NCBI GenBank assembly: GCA_947625125.1
Contig: CANQNF010000005.1
Coordinates: forward strand, 1-64,000
Direction: 5' to 3'
Length of the DNA stretch: 64,000 bases
Origin: an uncultured Clostridia bacterium
GTDB taxonomy: Bacteria > Bacillota > Clostridia > Oscillospirales > Ruminococcaceae
This document shows positions 7,660 through 17,157 of the stretch, piece by piece. The notes beneath the pieces were generated by a model, which searched no databases, was not told the DNA's origin, and saw only the letters and a list, made by a program, of their open reading frames with translations. Positions within the stretch are counted from its first letter, which is position 1. Every line of letters begins with the position of its first letter. The translations under genes were made by a program, and so were the position numbers.

Positions 7660-10500
7660 TCACTTCTTTTTATATCCGTTCAGTGCGAATTTGAGGTATT
7701 GCCCGGTGAAAGACTTCTCGTTTTTCGAGACTTCCTCGGGCGTGCCGGTGGCGATTATCGTTCCCCCGCGGACTCCCCCCTCGGGCCCGAGGTCGATTAT
7801 ATAATCCGCACACTTTATCACATCAAGGTTATGCTCTATTACAAGAACAGTGTTGCCCGCGTCGGCGAGCTGCTGGAGCATATCTATAAGCTTTGAAACG
7901 TCGTCGGCGTGAAGTCCGGTGGTGGGTTCGTCAAGCACATATATCGTCCTGCCGGTGGCGCGCCTTGACAGCTCGGTCGCAAGCTTCACTCTCTGGGCTT
8001 CGCCGCCTGAAAGGGTCGTGGAGGGCTGTCCGAGTTTGATATACCCGAGGCCAACGTCACGCATCGTCTTTATTTTGCGGTATATTTTCGGCATGTTCTC
8101 AAAGAAAGCGCATGCTTCTTCGACGGTCATGTCAAGAACCTCGGCGATATTCTTACCCTTGTAGCGGACTTCAAGGGTTTCACGGTTGTATCTCTTTCCT
8201 TTGCAGACCTCGCAGGGAACATAAACGTCCGGCAGGAAGTGCATTTCGATTTTTAAAATGCCGTCGCCTGAGCATGCCTCGCACCGGCCGCCTCTTGTGT
8301 TGAACGAAAAGCGCCCGGCGGAATATCCCCTCATTTTCGACTCCTGGGTCATCGCAAAGAGGTTTCTTATGTCGTCGAAAACGCCGGTGTAGGTGGCGGG
8401 ATTCGACCTCGGAGTCCTGCCTATCGGCGACTGGTCGATATTTATTATCTTGTCGAGATTTTCAAGTCCCTCGATTTTTTTGAATTCGCCGGAGACGGTG
8501 TGGGCCCGGTTTAATTTGTTGGCAAGCTCTTTATAGATAATGTGATTAACTAATGAGGACTTGCCGGAACCCGAGACACCGGTCACGCAGGTAAATGTCC
8601 CAAGCGGAATGGAAACGTCGATATTTCTTAAATTATTCTCCTTGGCGCCGATGACTTTTAAGAATTTCCCGGTGCCCTTTCTTCTTTTTTCGGGGACGGG
8701 TATCGAGCGCTTGCCGCTGAGATACTGCCCGGTAATTGAATTTTCGCAGGCCATTATCTCCTCGGGGGTGCCTGCGCAGACTATCTCTCCGCCGTGGATA
8801 CCTGCGCCGGGTCCTACGTCAACGATATAGTCCGCAGAAAGCATTGTTTCTTCGTCATGCTCGACGACAATAAGCGTATTTCCGAGGTCTCTTAAGCGCT
8901 TCAAAGCGTCGATGAGCTTTGCGTTGTCGCGCTGATGAAGTCCTATAGACGGCTCGTCGAGGATGTATAAAACGCCCATCAGCATCGAGCCTATCTGCGT
9001 AGCTAACCTTATTCTCTGGCTCTCGCCGCCCGAAAGAGTCGAGGACGAGCGCGCAAGGGTCAGGTAGTCGAGCCCGACGTTTTTAAGAAAACTCAGGCGT
9101 GACTTTATCTCCTTTAAAATTTGCGCGCCGATAAGCTTTTCACGCTCGGAAAGCTCTAAGCCGTCGACGAATTCGAGGGCTTCGGCTATCGACATTTTCG
9201 TGAAATCGGCGATGTTCTTGCCGCCGACAGTGACTGCAAGGCTCTCTTTTTTGAGCCTGTCGCCGTGGCAGGTGCGGCACTTGACGTCGGACATGTATTC
9301 TTCGATTTTTGCCTTGGTCACGTCGCTGTCGGAGGATTTGTAGCGGCGCTCAAGGTTGTTGATGACCCCCTCGAACGGGGTTATCCAGTATCCCCCGCCC
9401 CACTCGTCGGGACGCTTGAATTTGAGCTTTCGGTCGCCCGTGCCGTAAAGAAAAATATCTATGGCGTCGCGGTCAAGGTCCTTTACGGGAGTGTCGAGGG
9501 AAATGCCGAATTCTTTTGAAATTGCCTCGTAATACATCATCGTCATCGAGCCCGGCTCGACCGTGTTCCAGCCGTCCGCCCTTATCGCGCCCTCGCGAAT
9601 GGTGAGGTCGTCGTTCGGAATGACAAGCCTCTCGTCGACTTTTCTGAATACTCCGAGGCCGGTGCAGTCGGGGCATGCCCCAAAAGGATTATTAAACGAA
9701 AACATTCTCGGCGCAAGCTCTTCGACCGAAACGCCGTGATCTGGGCAGGCGTAGTTCTGTGAGAATAAAAGCTCCTCGCCGTCTATGACGTCAACCCCGA
9801 CAAGCCCGCCCGAAAGCCCGGTCACGGTCTCGACGCTGTCCGAAAGGCGGGAGCGTATATCCGGCTTGATGACAAGGCGGTCGACGACTATCTCGATGTT
9901 GTGCTTCTGGTTTTTGTTCATCGTGATTTTTTCCGAAAGATCGTACGTTATGCCGTCGACGCGTACCCTTGCATAGCCCGATTTACGGGCGTTTTCAAGT
10001 TCTTTCTGGTACTCCCCTTTTCGGCCTCTTACGATGGGAGCCATTAGCTGTATCTTAGTGCCCTCGGGGAGCGCTAAGATCTGGTCGACTATCTGGTCGA
10101 CCGACTGGCGCTCTATGGGCCTGCCGCATATGGGACAGTGCGGAACGCCTATTCTTGCATATAAAAGTCTTAAATAGTCATAAATTTCGGTGACGGTGCC
10201 GACCGTTGAGCGCGGGTTGTTGGAGGTGGTTTTCTGGTCGATCGAGATGGCCGGGGAAAGGCCCTCTATAGAGTCTACGTCGGGCTTGTCCATCTGACCT
10301 AAAAACATTCTTGCATACGATGACAAACTCTCGATATAGCGGCGCTGGCCGTCGGCGAAGATGGTGTCGAACGCAAGGCTTGACTTTCCCGAGCCGGACA
10401 GCCCCGTAAAGACGATAAGCTTGTCTCGCGGGATGGTGAGGCTTATGTTCTTTAAATTGTGCTCTCTGGCGCCCTTTATGACAATTTCGTTTATCGGCAT
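7660..10500 (-). CDS. uvrA: Excinuclease ABC subunit A
   Basis: The damage-recognition ATPase of nucleotide excision repair, which loads UvrB at lesions. The 946 residues have two ABC modules with Walker [15 protein letters not shown] and [13 protein letters not shown] and signature motifs [12 protein letters not shown] and [12 protein letters not shown]. Zinc-binding pairs occur at [15 protein letters not shown] and [16 protein letters not shown]. The length is typical. It begins 12 bp after uvrB, so the two genes form one transcript governed by the uvrB promoter. Confidence 0.98.
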   Translation of the reverse strand: MPINEIVIKGAREHNLKNISLTIPRDKLIVFTGLSGSGKSSLAFDTIFADGQRRYIESLSSYARMFLGQMDKPDVDSIEGLSPAISIDQKTTSNNPRSTVGTVTEIYDYLRLLYARIGVPHCPICGRPIERQSVDQIVDQILALPEGTKIQLMAPIVRGRKGEYQKELENARKSGYARVRVDGITYDLSEKITMNKNQKHNIEIVVDRLVIKPDIRSRLSDSVETVTGLSGGLVGVDVIDGEELLFSQNYACPDHGVSVEELAPRMFSFNNPFGACPDCTGLGVFRKVDERLVIPNDDLTIREGAIRADGWNTVEPGSMTMMYYEAISKEFGISLDTPVKDLDRDAIDIFLYGTGDRKLKFKRPDEWGGGYWITPFEGVINNLERRYKSSDSDVTKAKIEEYMSDVKCRTCHGDRLKKESLAVTVGGKNIADFTKMSIAEALEFVDGLELSEREKLIGAQILKEIKSRLSFLKNVGLDYLTLARSSSTLSGGESQRIRLATQIGSMLMGVLYILDEPSIGLHQRDNAKLIDALKRLRDLGNTLIVVEHDEETMLSADYIVDVGPGAGIHGGEIVCAGTPEEIMACENSITGQYLSGKRSIPVPEKRRKGTGKFLKVIGAKENNLRNIDVSIPLGTFTCVTGVSGSGKSSLVNHIIYKELANKLNRAHTVSGEFKKIEGLENLDKIINIDQSPIGRTPRSNPATYTGVFDDIRNLFAMTQESKMRGYSAGRFSFNTRGGRCEACSGDGILKIEMHFLPDVYVPCEVCKGKRYNRETLEVRYKGKNIAEVLDMTVEEACAFFENMPKIYRKIKTMRDVGLGYIKLGQPSTTLSGGEAQRVKLATELSRRATGRTIYVLDEPTTGLHADDVSKLIDMLQQLADAGNTVLVIEHNLDVIKCADYIIDLGPEGGVRGGTIIATGTPEEVSKNEKSFTGQYLKFALNGYKKK

Positions 10501-10512
10501 TTATATCACTCT

Positions 10513-12477
10513 CTACTTTCCGTTGATTTTGCGAATTTCGGCTATCTTGTCCCTGTAGTACGCAGCCTGCTCGAAGTTGAGCTGCTTGGCCGCCTCTTTC
10601 ATCAGCTTCGTGTACTTGTCTATCATGTCGAGACGTTCTCGCTTGGTATACTTCTTGAGCTCCTTGTTCGAGCTCTCCTTGGTGGTTATTTCGATGACGT
10701 CGCGGATTCCCTTGATGATGGTTTTCGGGGTGATTCCGTGGTCGACGTTGTAGCGGTTCTGGATATCCCGCCGCCGCTCGGTTTCGGTTATCGCTCTCTC
10801 CATAGAACCGGTCACGCTGTCGGCGTACATTATAACCTTGCCGCCGGCGTTTCGTGCCGCACGGCCGACCGTCTGAATGAGCGAGCTTTCAGAGCGCAAA
10901 AAGCCCTCTTTATCGGCGTCTAAGATGGCGACTAAGGAGACCTCCGGCAGGTCCAGACCCTCTCTTAAGAGGTTTATGCCGACCAAAACGTCAAACTCGC
11001 CGAGCCTTAAATCTCTTATTATTTCCATGCGCTCGATGGTGTCGATGGAGTGGTGCATGTAGCGGACCTTTATGCCTAAATTCTGGAAATAATGCGTCAG
11101 GTCCTCCGCCATTTTTACGGTCAGGGTCGTGACGAGGACCCTCTCGTTTTTCTCGGCGCGCTGGTTTATCTCCAAGACAAGGTCGTCTATCTGGCCCTGC
11201 GTGGGGCGGACCTCGATGAGCGGGTCCAAAAGCCCGGTGGGTCGGATTATCTGCTCGACTATCGCTTCGGAGTGCTCCTTTTCAAACGGTCCGGGGGTCG
11301 CCGAAACAAAGACCGCCTGGTTGACGTGGGAGTAAAATTCATCAAACGTCAGCGGACGGTTGTCAAGAGCGGACGGAAGCCGGAAGCCGTACTCGACAAG
11401 CGTTTCTTTTCTCGCACGGTCGCCGGCGAACATGCCTCTGACCTGGGGGAGCGCCACATGGGACTCGTCGACGATAAGAAGAAAATCTTTCGGGAAGAAG
11501 TCAAGGAGAGTGAACGGGACTGCGCCCGGCTCGCGCCTTGCCAAGACCCGGGAATAATTCTCTATGCCGGAACAGAAGCCGACCTCCTCGAGCATCTCCA
11601 TGTCGTATTTTACACGCTGTTCGATTCGCTGAGCCTCGATGAGCTTGTCCCGCGAACGGAAAAATTCGACCCTCTCCCGCATCTCGGCCTCGATGTCTTC
11701 GATTGCGGCATGGAGTTTGTCCTTGCCGGTGATGTAGTGCGAAGCCGGGAAGATGGGGACGTGTGCAAGGCTCGATATTACCTCACCGGTCACGACGTTT
11801 ATCTCGTTTATCCTGTCGACCTCGTCGCCGAAAAACTCGACGCGGATTGCGGTGTCGTTGGAGCCTGTGGGAAATATCTCGACGACGTCTCCCCTGACCC
11901 GAAAACGGTTTCTTTGGAAATCGACGTCGTTGCGCTCGTACTGTATGGCGACAAGCTCCCTGAGCAGGTCGTCGCGGGATTTGGTCATCCCCTGCCGAAT
12001 CGAAACTATCTGGTCCTTATATTCTTCGGGGTCTCCGAGGGAGTAGATGCAGCTTACCGAGGCCACGATTATCACGTCTCTGCGCTCGGAAAGGGCCGCC
12101 GTCGCGGAATGGCGAAGACGGTCTATTTCATCGTTTACATCGGAGTCTTTCTCGATATATACGTCGGTGGAGGGGATATACGCCTCCGGCTGGTAATAAT
12201 CATAATATGACACAAAAAATTCCACGGCGCTGTCGGGGAAAAACTCTCGGAATTCCGAGCATATCTGCGCCGCAAGAGTCTTGTTAGGCTCTAAAATAAG
12301 CGTGGGACGGTTGACCCCGGCTATGACGTTCGCGATGGTAAAAGTCTTGCCCGAGCCGGTGACTCCCATAAGAGTCTGAGCGCGCTTGCCCTCGTTTATG
12401 CCCTTGATGAGCGCCGCTATCGCCTCGGGCTGGTCGCCTGTCGGCTTGAACGGGCTCTTCACTTCAAAGCGGTCCAT
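10513..12477 (-). CDS. uvrB: Excinuclease ABC subunit B
   Basis: The helicase-like subunit that verifies DNA damage and recruits UvrC. The 654 residues show Walker [10 protein letters not shown], the beta-hairpin region [18 protein letters not shown] in [13 protein letters not shown], helicase motif VGRAARN and a C-terminal UVR motif ([20 protein letters not shown]) that binds UvrC. The start is preceded by GGGAGTG. A consensus promoter with an overlapping LexA-like palindrome lies just upstream, so the uvrBA operon is probably damage-inducible. Confidence 0.98.
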   Translation of the reverse strand: MDRFEVKSPFKPTGDQPEAIAALIKGINEGKRAQTLMGVTGSGKTFTIANVIAGVNRPTLILEPNKTLAAQICSEFREFFPDSAVEFFVSYYDYYQPEAYIPSTDVYIEKDSDVNDEIDRLRHSATAALSERRDVIIVASVSCIYSLGDPEEYKDQIVSIRQGMTKSRDDLLRELVAIQYERNDVDFQRNRFRVRGDVVEIFPTGSNDTAIRVEFFGDEVDRINEINVVTGEVISSLAHVPIFPASHYITGKDKLHAAIEDIEAEMRERVEFFRSRDKLIEAQRIEQRVKYDMEMLEEVGFCSGIENYSRVLARREPGAVPFTLLDFFPKDFLLIVDESHVALPQVRGMFAGDRARKETLVEYGFRLPSALDNRPLTFDEFYSHVNQAVFVSATPGPFEKEHSEAIVEQIIRPTGLLDPLIEVRPTQGQIDDLVLEINQRAEKNERVLVTTLTVKMAEDLTHYFQNLGIKVRYMHHSIDTIERMEIIRDLRLGEFDVLVGINLLREGLDLPEVSLVAILDADKEGFLRSESSLIQTVGRAARNAGGKVIMYADSVTGSMERAITETERRRDIQNRYNVDHGITPKTIIKGIRDVIEITTKESSNKELKKYTKRERLDMIDKYTKLMKEAAKQLNFEQAAYYRDKIAEIRKINGK

Positions 12478-12494
12478 AAAGCACTCCCAAAAAG

Positions 12495-12536
12495 AAACAT
12501 TTGTTTTATTTTATCACACTGCCGCAAAAAAGTCAA
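12495..12536 (-). promoter_or_regulatory. uvrBA promoter with LexA-like box
   Basis: On the minus strand TTGACT (12531-12536) and TAAAAT (12508-12513) are 17 bp apart. Just downstream, AAACAAATGTTT (12495-12506) is a palindrome resembling the Bacillus-type LexA site GAACNNNNGTTC with the outer G/C replaced by A/T. Its position at the transcription start suits repression. It is a weak match to the consensus. Confidence 0.6.
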
Positions 12537-12543
12537 GACAAAC

Positions 12544-12567
12544 AGGGGCAAAAACCTGTTTGCCCCT
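12544..12567 (-). terminator. Terminator of the TSCPD gene
   Basis: AGGGGCAAA and TTTGCCCCT form a perfect 9-bp stem. On the minus strand it is followed by GTTTGTCTT, a poor but present T-tract. It lies between the TSCPD gene and the uvrB promoter. Confidence 0.55.
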
Positions 12568-12590
12568 ATTATGCGCTGAATTTTGTTTTG

Positions 12591-12833
12591 TCAGAGCGCC
12601 TGCTTGAGCGCCTGTGCGAGCTGGTCGGGGCAGGATGTGTCCTTCATGCCGCATTTGGTGTTCTCTAACTTTTCGATGACGTCCTCGACTTTCATGCCCT
12701 TGACGAGTTTGGATATGCCCTTGAGGTTGCCGTTGCAGCCGCCGATGAATTCGACGTTCTGAACTATTCCGTCCTCGACGGTGATGTTAATCTGGCGGGA
12801 GCATGTGCCCCGGGTCTGATACTGAATGTCCAT
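12591..12833 (-). CDS. TSCPD domain protein (TIGR03905 type)
   Basis: An 80-residue protein containing TRGTCSRQINITVEDG, EFIGGCNGNLKGISKLV and CGMKDTSCPDQLAQAL. The last contains the TSCPD motif also seen at the C-terminus of some ribonucleotide reductases, where the cysteines may bind metal. The function of the stand-alone family is not established. The start at 12833 is set by AAAAGGAGG upstream, and it has its own strong promoter. Confidence 0.85.
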   Translation of the reverse strand: MDIQYQTRGTCSRQINITVEDGIVQNVEFIGGCNGNLKGISKLVKGMKVEDVIEKLENTKCGMKDTSCPDQLAQALKQAL

Positions 12834-12866
12834 AGGGTGAGCCTCCTTTTTAGAATTCCTTGATAT

Positions 12867-12895
12867 ATTATAGTACGGGAAAAAAGGAAAGTCAA
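12867..12895 (-). promoter_or_regulatory. Promoter of the TSCPD gene
   Basis: Minus strand TTGACT (12890-12895), 17-bp spacer, TATAAT (12867-12872). Confidence 0.75.
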
Positions 12896-13010
12896 GAGGC
12901 GCCGGCAGAAAACAGAATAGAGAAATCTGATGTCGGAATTGCATGGAAATAAATGACGAAAAAAGATAACAATAATCTTGGACGATTCTTTAGCAGCCGC
13001 CGAAATCATA

Positions 13011-13039
13011 TTGACAAATAAAAAAAATAGTAGTATAAT
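13011..13039 (+). promoter_or_regulatory. Promoter of rnhA-iscS-iscU
   Basis: Perfect consensus: TTGACA (13011-13016), 17-bp spacer, TATAAT (13034-13039), ending about 25 bp before rnhA. Confidence 0.85.
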
Positions 13040-13063
13040 AGCGGTTAGCAATCGGCAACTATA

Positions 13064-13519
13064 ATGAACGGAAAAATTATGAAAAAGGTTTACATCTACA
13101 CTGACGGCGCCTGCTCGGGAAATCCCGGCGCAGGAGGCTGGGGAGCGATATTAAAATACGGTCCCGCCGAAAAGGAGCTCTCGGGGTATGAACCCGAAAC
13201 GACCAACAACCGCATGGAGCTCACCGCGGTCATATCCGCTTTATCGGCGCTTAAGGAGCCGTGCGAGGTGGAACTCACCACCGACTCTAAATACGTCTGC
13301 GACGGCATTGAAAAGGGCTGGGCACGCTCGTGGCGGGCTAAGGGCTGGAAAAAATCCGACGGAAAACCCGCCCTGAATCCCGACCTCTGGGAGAGGCTTC
13401 TTGAGCTTTTAGAGGTCCACCGCGTTAAATTCGTCTGGGTCAGGGGTCACGACGGACATCCCGAAAACGAACGCTGCGACAGGCTCGCCGTGGAAGAATA
13501 TACAAAGCATAAAAGCTGA
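13064..13519 (+). CDS. rnhA: Ribonuclease HI
   Basis: Degrades the RNA strand of RNA-DNA hybrids such as R-loops and primers. The about 150-residue protein has the family hallmarks [17 protein letters not shown] (first catalytic Asp), [10 protein letters not shown] (Glu), [12 protein letters not shown] (Asp) and [17 protein letters not shown] (His/Asp). Two in-frame starts are possible, 13064 ([10 protein letters not shown]) and 13079 (MKKVY). The second begins where homologues begin, but neither has a strong ribosome site. The gene is followed 65 bp later by the cysteine desulfurase. Confidence 0.95.
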   Translation: MNGKIMKKVYIYTDGACSGNPGAGGWGAILKYGPAEKELSGYEPETTNNRMELTAVISALSALKEPCEVELTTDSKYVCDGIEKGWARSWRAKGWKKSDGKPALNPDLWERLLELLEVHRVKFVWVRGHDGHPENERCDRLAVEEYTKHKS

Positions 13520-13584
13520 CGAATAATTCCGGCAATCGAATGCAAAATGAAATTGCGCTATTTTAACCGAAAGGAAGTCATTCA

Positions 13585-14781
13585 ATGGATAAAAGGTTCG
13601 TTTACGCCGACAACTCGGCGACAACCAAGATCACCGCTCCCGTCCTTGAAGCGATGATGCCCTATCTGACGGACGGCTACGGCAACGCTTCGAGCATCTA
13701 TTCCATCGGCATGGACTCGGCGAGAGCTATCTTAAAGGCCCGCGAGACTGTGGCGAACGCTATCGGGGCAAAGACCAGCGAGATATATTTTACCTCCGGA
13801 GGCTCGGAGGCCGATAACTGGGCGATAAAGTGCGCGGCCGACGTTGCTGCGAAAAAAGGCAAAAAACACCTTATTACCACGGTTTTTGAGCATCACGCCG
13901 TCCTGCACACCTGCCAGTACCTTGAAAAGCACGGGTTTGACGTGACCTATATTCCCGTCGACGAGATGGGTCTTGTCCATCCCGAGGACGTCGAAAAGGC
14001 CATCCGCGACGACACGTTTTTGGTCTCGGTGATGTTTGCAAACAACGAAATAGGCACCATCCAGCCGATAGCCGAGATAGGAAAGATATGCCGAGAAAAA
14101 AAGGTATGGTTCCACACCGACGCAGTGCAGGCCGTGGGAAACGTCCCGATAAACGTCTCGGAAATGAATATTGACCTGCTCTCTCTTTCGGGGCATAAGA
14201 TACACGCTCCCAAGGGAATCGGCGCGCTTTACATGAGGACCGGTATCAACCTGCCGAATCTTATACACGGCGGCGCTCAGGAGAGAAACAAGCGCGCAGG
14301 CACCGAAAACGTCGCCTCGATAGTGGGGCTTGCAAAGGCAATTGAACTTGCTACTGCCGATATTCCGGCAAAACAGGCAAGGCTCTCCAAGATGAGGGAT
14401 AAAATAATAGCGGAGCTTTTGAAAATACCCGAATCAAGGCTCAACGGCGACCCGGTAAAGAGACTCGCAGGAAACGTGAACATCTCTTTCAGGGGCATAG
14501 AGGGCGAAAGCCTGCTGTTATCGCTTGACCTTGAGGGGATATGCGCTTCATCCGGCTCGGCATGCACCTCCGGTTCATTGGACCCGTCACATGTGCTTTT
14601 AGCGATAGGACTCCCCCACTCCACCGCTCACGGTTCTTTAAGAATATCCTTGGGCGACTTAAACACAGAAGAGGACGCCGATTATATCATTGAAAAAGTC
14701 CCGGCCATCGTCGGAAAGCTTCGGGCGATGAGTCCCCTATGGGAGAGAATATTAAGAGACGAAGATATCGACGCGGAATGA
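13585..14781 (+). CDS. iscS: Cysteine desulfurase, IscS/NifS type
   Basis: A PLP enzyme that takes sulfur from cysteine as a persulfide for Fe-S cluster assembly. The 398 residues show YADNSATTK at the N-terminus, [13 protein letters not shown], the PLP lysine in [12 protein letters not shown] and the persulfide Cys in [16 protein letters not shown]. It is preceded by AAAGGAAG. iscU follows by 28 bp, giving the minimal desulfurase-scaffold pair. No iscR, hscA, hscB or fdx is adjacent, as is usual in Firmicutes. Confidence 0.95.
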   Translation: MDKRFVYADNSATTKITAPVLEAMMPYLTDGYGNASSIYSIGMDSARAILKARETVANAIGAKTSEIYFTSGGSEADNWAIKCAADVAAKKGKKHLITTVFEHHAVLHTCQYLEKHGFDVTYIPVDEMGLVHPEDVEKAIRDDTFLVSVMFANNEIGTIQPIAEIGKICREKKVWFHTDAVQAVGNVPINVSEMNIDLLSLSGHKIHAPKGIGALYMRTGINLPNLIHGGAQERNKRAGTENVASIVGLAKAIELATADIPAKQARLSKMRDKIIAELLKIPESRLNGDPVKRLAGNVNISFRGIEGESLLLSLDLEGICASSGSACTSGSLDPSHVLLAIGLPHSTAHGSLRISLGDLNTEEDADYIIEKVPAIVGKLRAMSPLWERILRDEDIDAE

Positions 14782-14809
14782 TTATAAATTTAAGAAAGGA
14801 AGTTTTAAG

Positions 14810-15238
14810 ATGATCTATTCTGAAAAGGTTATGGAGCACTTTGCCAACCCGAGAAATGTCGGCGAGATCGAGAATGCGGACGGCGTGGGCGAAGTAGGAA
14901 ACGCCAAGTGCGGCGATATAATGAAGATGTATCTTAAGATAGACGACGGCATTATCACCGACGTCAAGTTCAAGACTTTCGGCTGCGGAGCCGCCGTCGC
15001 GACTTCTTCGATGGCGACAGAGCTTATAAAGGGCAAGCCCATAGAGGACGCCCTTAAGCTGACGAACAAGGCCGTCGTCGAGGCTTTGGACGGCCTGCCG
15101 ACGGTAAAGCTTCACTGCTCGGTACTGGCGGAGCAGGCCATAAAAGCCGCGCTCGCCGACTACTATACCAGACAGGGAGTCGACCCCGAACCGTACGTCG
15201 GGAAGCTCTCGGACGAGGAGCCGTCCTGCGGGATATAA
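14810..15238 (+). CDS. iscU: Fe-S cluster scaffold protein, IscU/NifU N-terminal type
   Basis: The 142-residue scaffold on which Fe-S clusters are built before transfer. The three ligand cysteines are visible in NAKCGDIMKM (with the adjacent Asp), FGCGAAVATSS and KLHCSVLAEQA. It is the direct partner of the upstream cysteine desulfurase and has a good AAAGGAAG site. A short tail ending EPSCGI adds a fourth Cys beyond the normal end, which is common in clostridial members. Confidence 0.95.
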   Translation: MIYSEKVMEHFANPRNVGEIENADGVGEVGNAKCGDIMKMYLKIDDGIITDVKFKTFGCGAAVATSSMATELIKGKPIEDALKLTNKAVVEALDGLPTVKLHCSVLAEQAIKAALADYYTRQGVDPEPYVGKLSDEEPSCGI

Positions 15239-15262
15239 AAAACCGTTAATATGCATGAATTT

Positions 15263-15296
15263 ATGGGAGCGGAGATGTGCCGCTCTCATTTTTTTC
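15263..15296 (+). terminator. Terminator after iscU
   Basis: ATGGGAGCGG and CCGCTCTCAT form a stem followed by TTTTTTT. Confidence 0.85.
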
Positions 15297-15318
15297 ATTA
15301 AAATTTCATCCTCAGCGC

Positions 15319-15346
15319 TTGACATATCCGCTCAAAGTGATATAAT
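15319..15346 (+). promoter_or_regulatory. Promoter of the ATP synthase operon
   Basis: TTGACA (15319-15324), 16-bp spacer, TATAAT (15341-15346). With the preceding terminator it marks the start of the atp transcript. About 110 nt of leader then precede the likely TTG start of atpB. Confidence 0.8.
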
Positions 15347-15460
15347 GGTCTTTGTTCCACAAATGTGGCGATCTTAAACCTCAACCGGCATGACATACCG
15401 ACGGCGCAAGGACGTGCTTTCGGTGGGTCTGCCTTTTATGTTAAGACAGGCGGTGATATT

Positions 15461-16303
15461 TTGTCAAAAAAGCAAAGAAATGTAAGCCTTGCCGTTTTCG
15501 GCGTTCTGATAGTTCTGATACTTGTCGGGATAGTTCTCTGCCCCGGTCAGGAAAAAGAGCCTATCAAGACCGCCATGCGCGACGGGGTCCTGCATGAGAG
15601 CGTCAGGGTCAGCCTGTTCGGGCTGTCGGTGAACCCGGGTCTTATCTCGGCGTTCACGGTCACGGGGCTGATAACGGTCTTTGCAGCCGCGGTCAGGATA
15701 TTCGCAGTGCCGCGGTTCAAGGAAGTCCCCGGAAAATTCCAGCTCGCGCTTGAGACGGCGGTAAAGTATTTCTCGGGGCTTGCAAAGTCAAACAGCCCTC
15801 ACAGAAACGGCTTTTTGGGAGCATATGTGTTCACGGCGGGAGTTTACATAGCGGTGAGCACGGTGTTCGAGCTTCTGGGACTACAGGTCGTCGCGGAAAA
15901 CGGCGCCTCGGCAACGCTCCCGGCTCCCCTTGCGGATATAAACGGCGCTATCGCCATGGGATTTATGTCGTACGGGGTGATACTCGTGAGCGGGATAATC
16001 TACGGCAAAGCCCACGGCGCGATAAACGCCCTGAAAGATTTTTCGCTGCCGATTTCGATGAGCTTCAGGCTTTTCGGCGCGCTTCTTAGCGGAGCGCTTG
16101 TGACCGACCTTGTCTATCACTACCTGCCCCTGAGCTTCGTACTTCCGGCGGTCGTGGCGGTACTCTTTACGCTCCTGCACGCGATAATCCAGACCTACGT
16201 TCTTACAATGCTCGTTTCGGTATTCTACGGAGAGAGCACCGAACCCCATCGCAAAGAGAAAAAACCGAAAATAAAGAAAATAAAAAAATCTGAAAGGATC
16301 TGA
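15461..16303 (+). CDS. atpB: F-type ATP synthase subunit a
   Basis: The membrane stator subunit that carries the ion half-channels facing the c-ring. The conserved Arg is in SFRLFGALLSGALV, and the last helix reads AIIQTYVLTMLVSVFYGES. Five or so membrane helices are visible, and the C-terminal tail is Lys-rich. I chose TTG at 15461 because it follows AGGCGGTG. The frame stays open to 15365, but that start lies about 19 bp after the -10 without a ribosome site. ATG at 15438 is another possibility. The protein is rather divergent from the Bacillus form. Confidence 0.88.
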   Translation: MSKKQRNVSLAVFGVLIVLILVGIVLCPGQEKEPIKTAMRDGVLHESVRVSLFGLSVNPGLISAFTVTGLITVFAAAVRIFAVPRFKEVPGKFQLALETAVKYFSGLAKSNSPHRNGFLGAYVFTAGVYIAVSTVFELLGLQVVAENGASATLPAPLADINGAIAMGFMSYGVILVSGIIYGKAHGAINALKDFSLPISMSFRLFGALLSGALVTDLVYHYLPLSFVLPAVVAVLFTLLHAIIQTYVLTMLVSVFYGESTEPHRKEKKPKIKKIKKSERI

Positions 16304-16653
16304 TGTTTATGAAAATTATGAAATCTGTTATGGCGGCGGTCGTCGCAATTATTCTTATCTTCACGATGACTGCGGCCGTTTTTGCAGAGGCTGCGCAGCC
16401 CGCGGCTGACGGCGCTTCCGAAAACACCGTAAGAGACTACAAGGCTATAGCTGCCGCGGCCATTATCGGTCTTGCAGCGGCGGCAGGAGCAATAGCCATG
16501 GCGATGACGATAATGAAAACCATCGAGGGCATCGCACGCCAGCCCGAGGCAGCTTCAAACATCCGCTCGGCTATGATGCTCGGTCTTGTCTTTATCGAGA
16601 CCGCCATCATCTACGCCCTTATCGTTGCGATACTCGTCGTGTTCGTGCTTTAA
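16303..16653 (+). CDS. atpE: F-type ATP synthase subunit c with signal-peptide-like leader
   Basis: The rotor-ring proteolipid. The mature two-helix hairpin begins at about residue 45 and includes the polar loop EGIARQPEA and the ion-binding Glu in VFIETAIIYAL. Before it lies a hydrophobic leader (about 1-28, ending TAAVFA-EAA) that looks like a signal peptide, making the protein 116 residues instead of about 75-90. In helix 1 the usual GxGxGxG is AGAIAMA, an AxAxAxA pattern. The Glu-Thr...Tyr pattern of helix 2 resembles sodium-type c subunits, but the Gln of helix 1 needed for sodium is Met. Confidence 0.92.
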   Translation: MFMKIMKSVMAAVVAIILIFTMTAAVFAEAAQPAADGASENTVRDYKAIAAAAIIGLAAAAGAIAMAMTIMKTIEGIARQPEAASNIRSAMMLGLVFIETAIIYALIVAILVVFVL

Positions 16654-16671
16654 TAAAGGGGGCGCTCGTAA

Positions 16672-17157
16672 TTGCCGCTTAATATTGATTTTCAGCAGAT
16701 ACTTTTGCATATGCTGAATTTTGTGATACTCTTTGCGGTGCTCTATTTTCTGCTCTATAAGCCTGTGAAGAAATTTATGGACGACCGCGAAGCCGAGTAT
16801 AAAAAAGCCTCAGACGAGGCCGCAATGAAATTAAAAAAGGCCGAGGACGCCCTCGGCAGCCTTGATAACGAGCTTGCTGCCAAGGAAAAGGAAGCTGCCG
16901 AGAAGCGCTCGGCGATGCTGTCCGAGGCTCAGGACCAGTACAACAGGAAGATATCCGACGCCGAGAGAGCTGCCGCAAAAATTTTGGAGGACGCCGGCGT
17001 TCAGGCGGGGGCAATACGCAAAAAGGCGGTCGAACAGAGCGGAGAGGATATTTCTCAGCTCGTAATCGTCTCCGTTAAAAAAGCCGTTCTGAACAGCGAG
17101 GAGGCGTTCGACGCTTTCCTTGACGACGTTGAAAAGGACGCTGAAGATGAGTACTGA
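16672..17157 (+). CDS. atpF: F-type ATP synthase subunit b
   Basis: The peripheral-stalk subunit: one N-terminal membrane helix (about 8-30, ILLHMLNFVILFAVLYFLLY) and a long charged coiled coil to about residue 145. It starts at TTG (16672) after AAAGGGGGCG. The 161 residues are canonical in length with no fused delta domain. Its last 11 bases overlap the start of the alpha gene, so no separate delta gene fits between them. Confidence 0.93.
   Translation: MPLNIDFQQILLHMLNFVILFAVLYFLLYKPVKKFMDDREAEYKKASDEAAMKLKKAEDALGSLDNELAAKEKEAAEKRSAMLSEAQDQYNRKISDAERAAAKILEDAGVQAGAIRKKAVEQSGEDISQLVIVSVKKAVLNSEEAFDAFLDDVEKDAEDEY

Noticed and set aside
11092-12210. Long plus-strand open frame (372 codons) opposite uvrB
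   Set aside because: uvrB on the other strand has clear motifs, a promoter and a ribosome site. The opposite frame is a by-product of its GC-rich codon use and has no recognisable domain or ribosome site.
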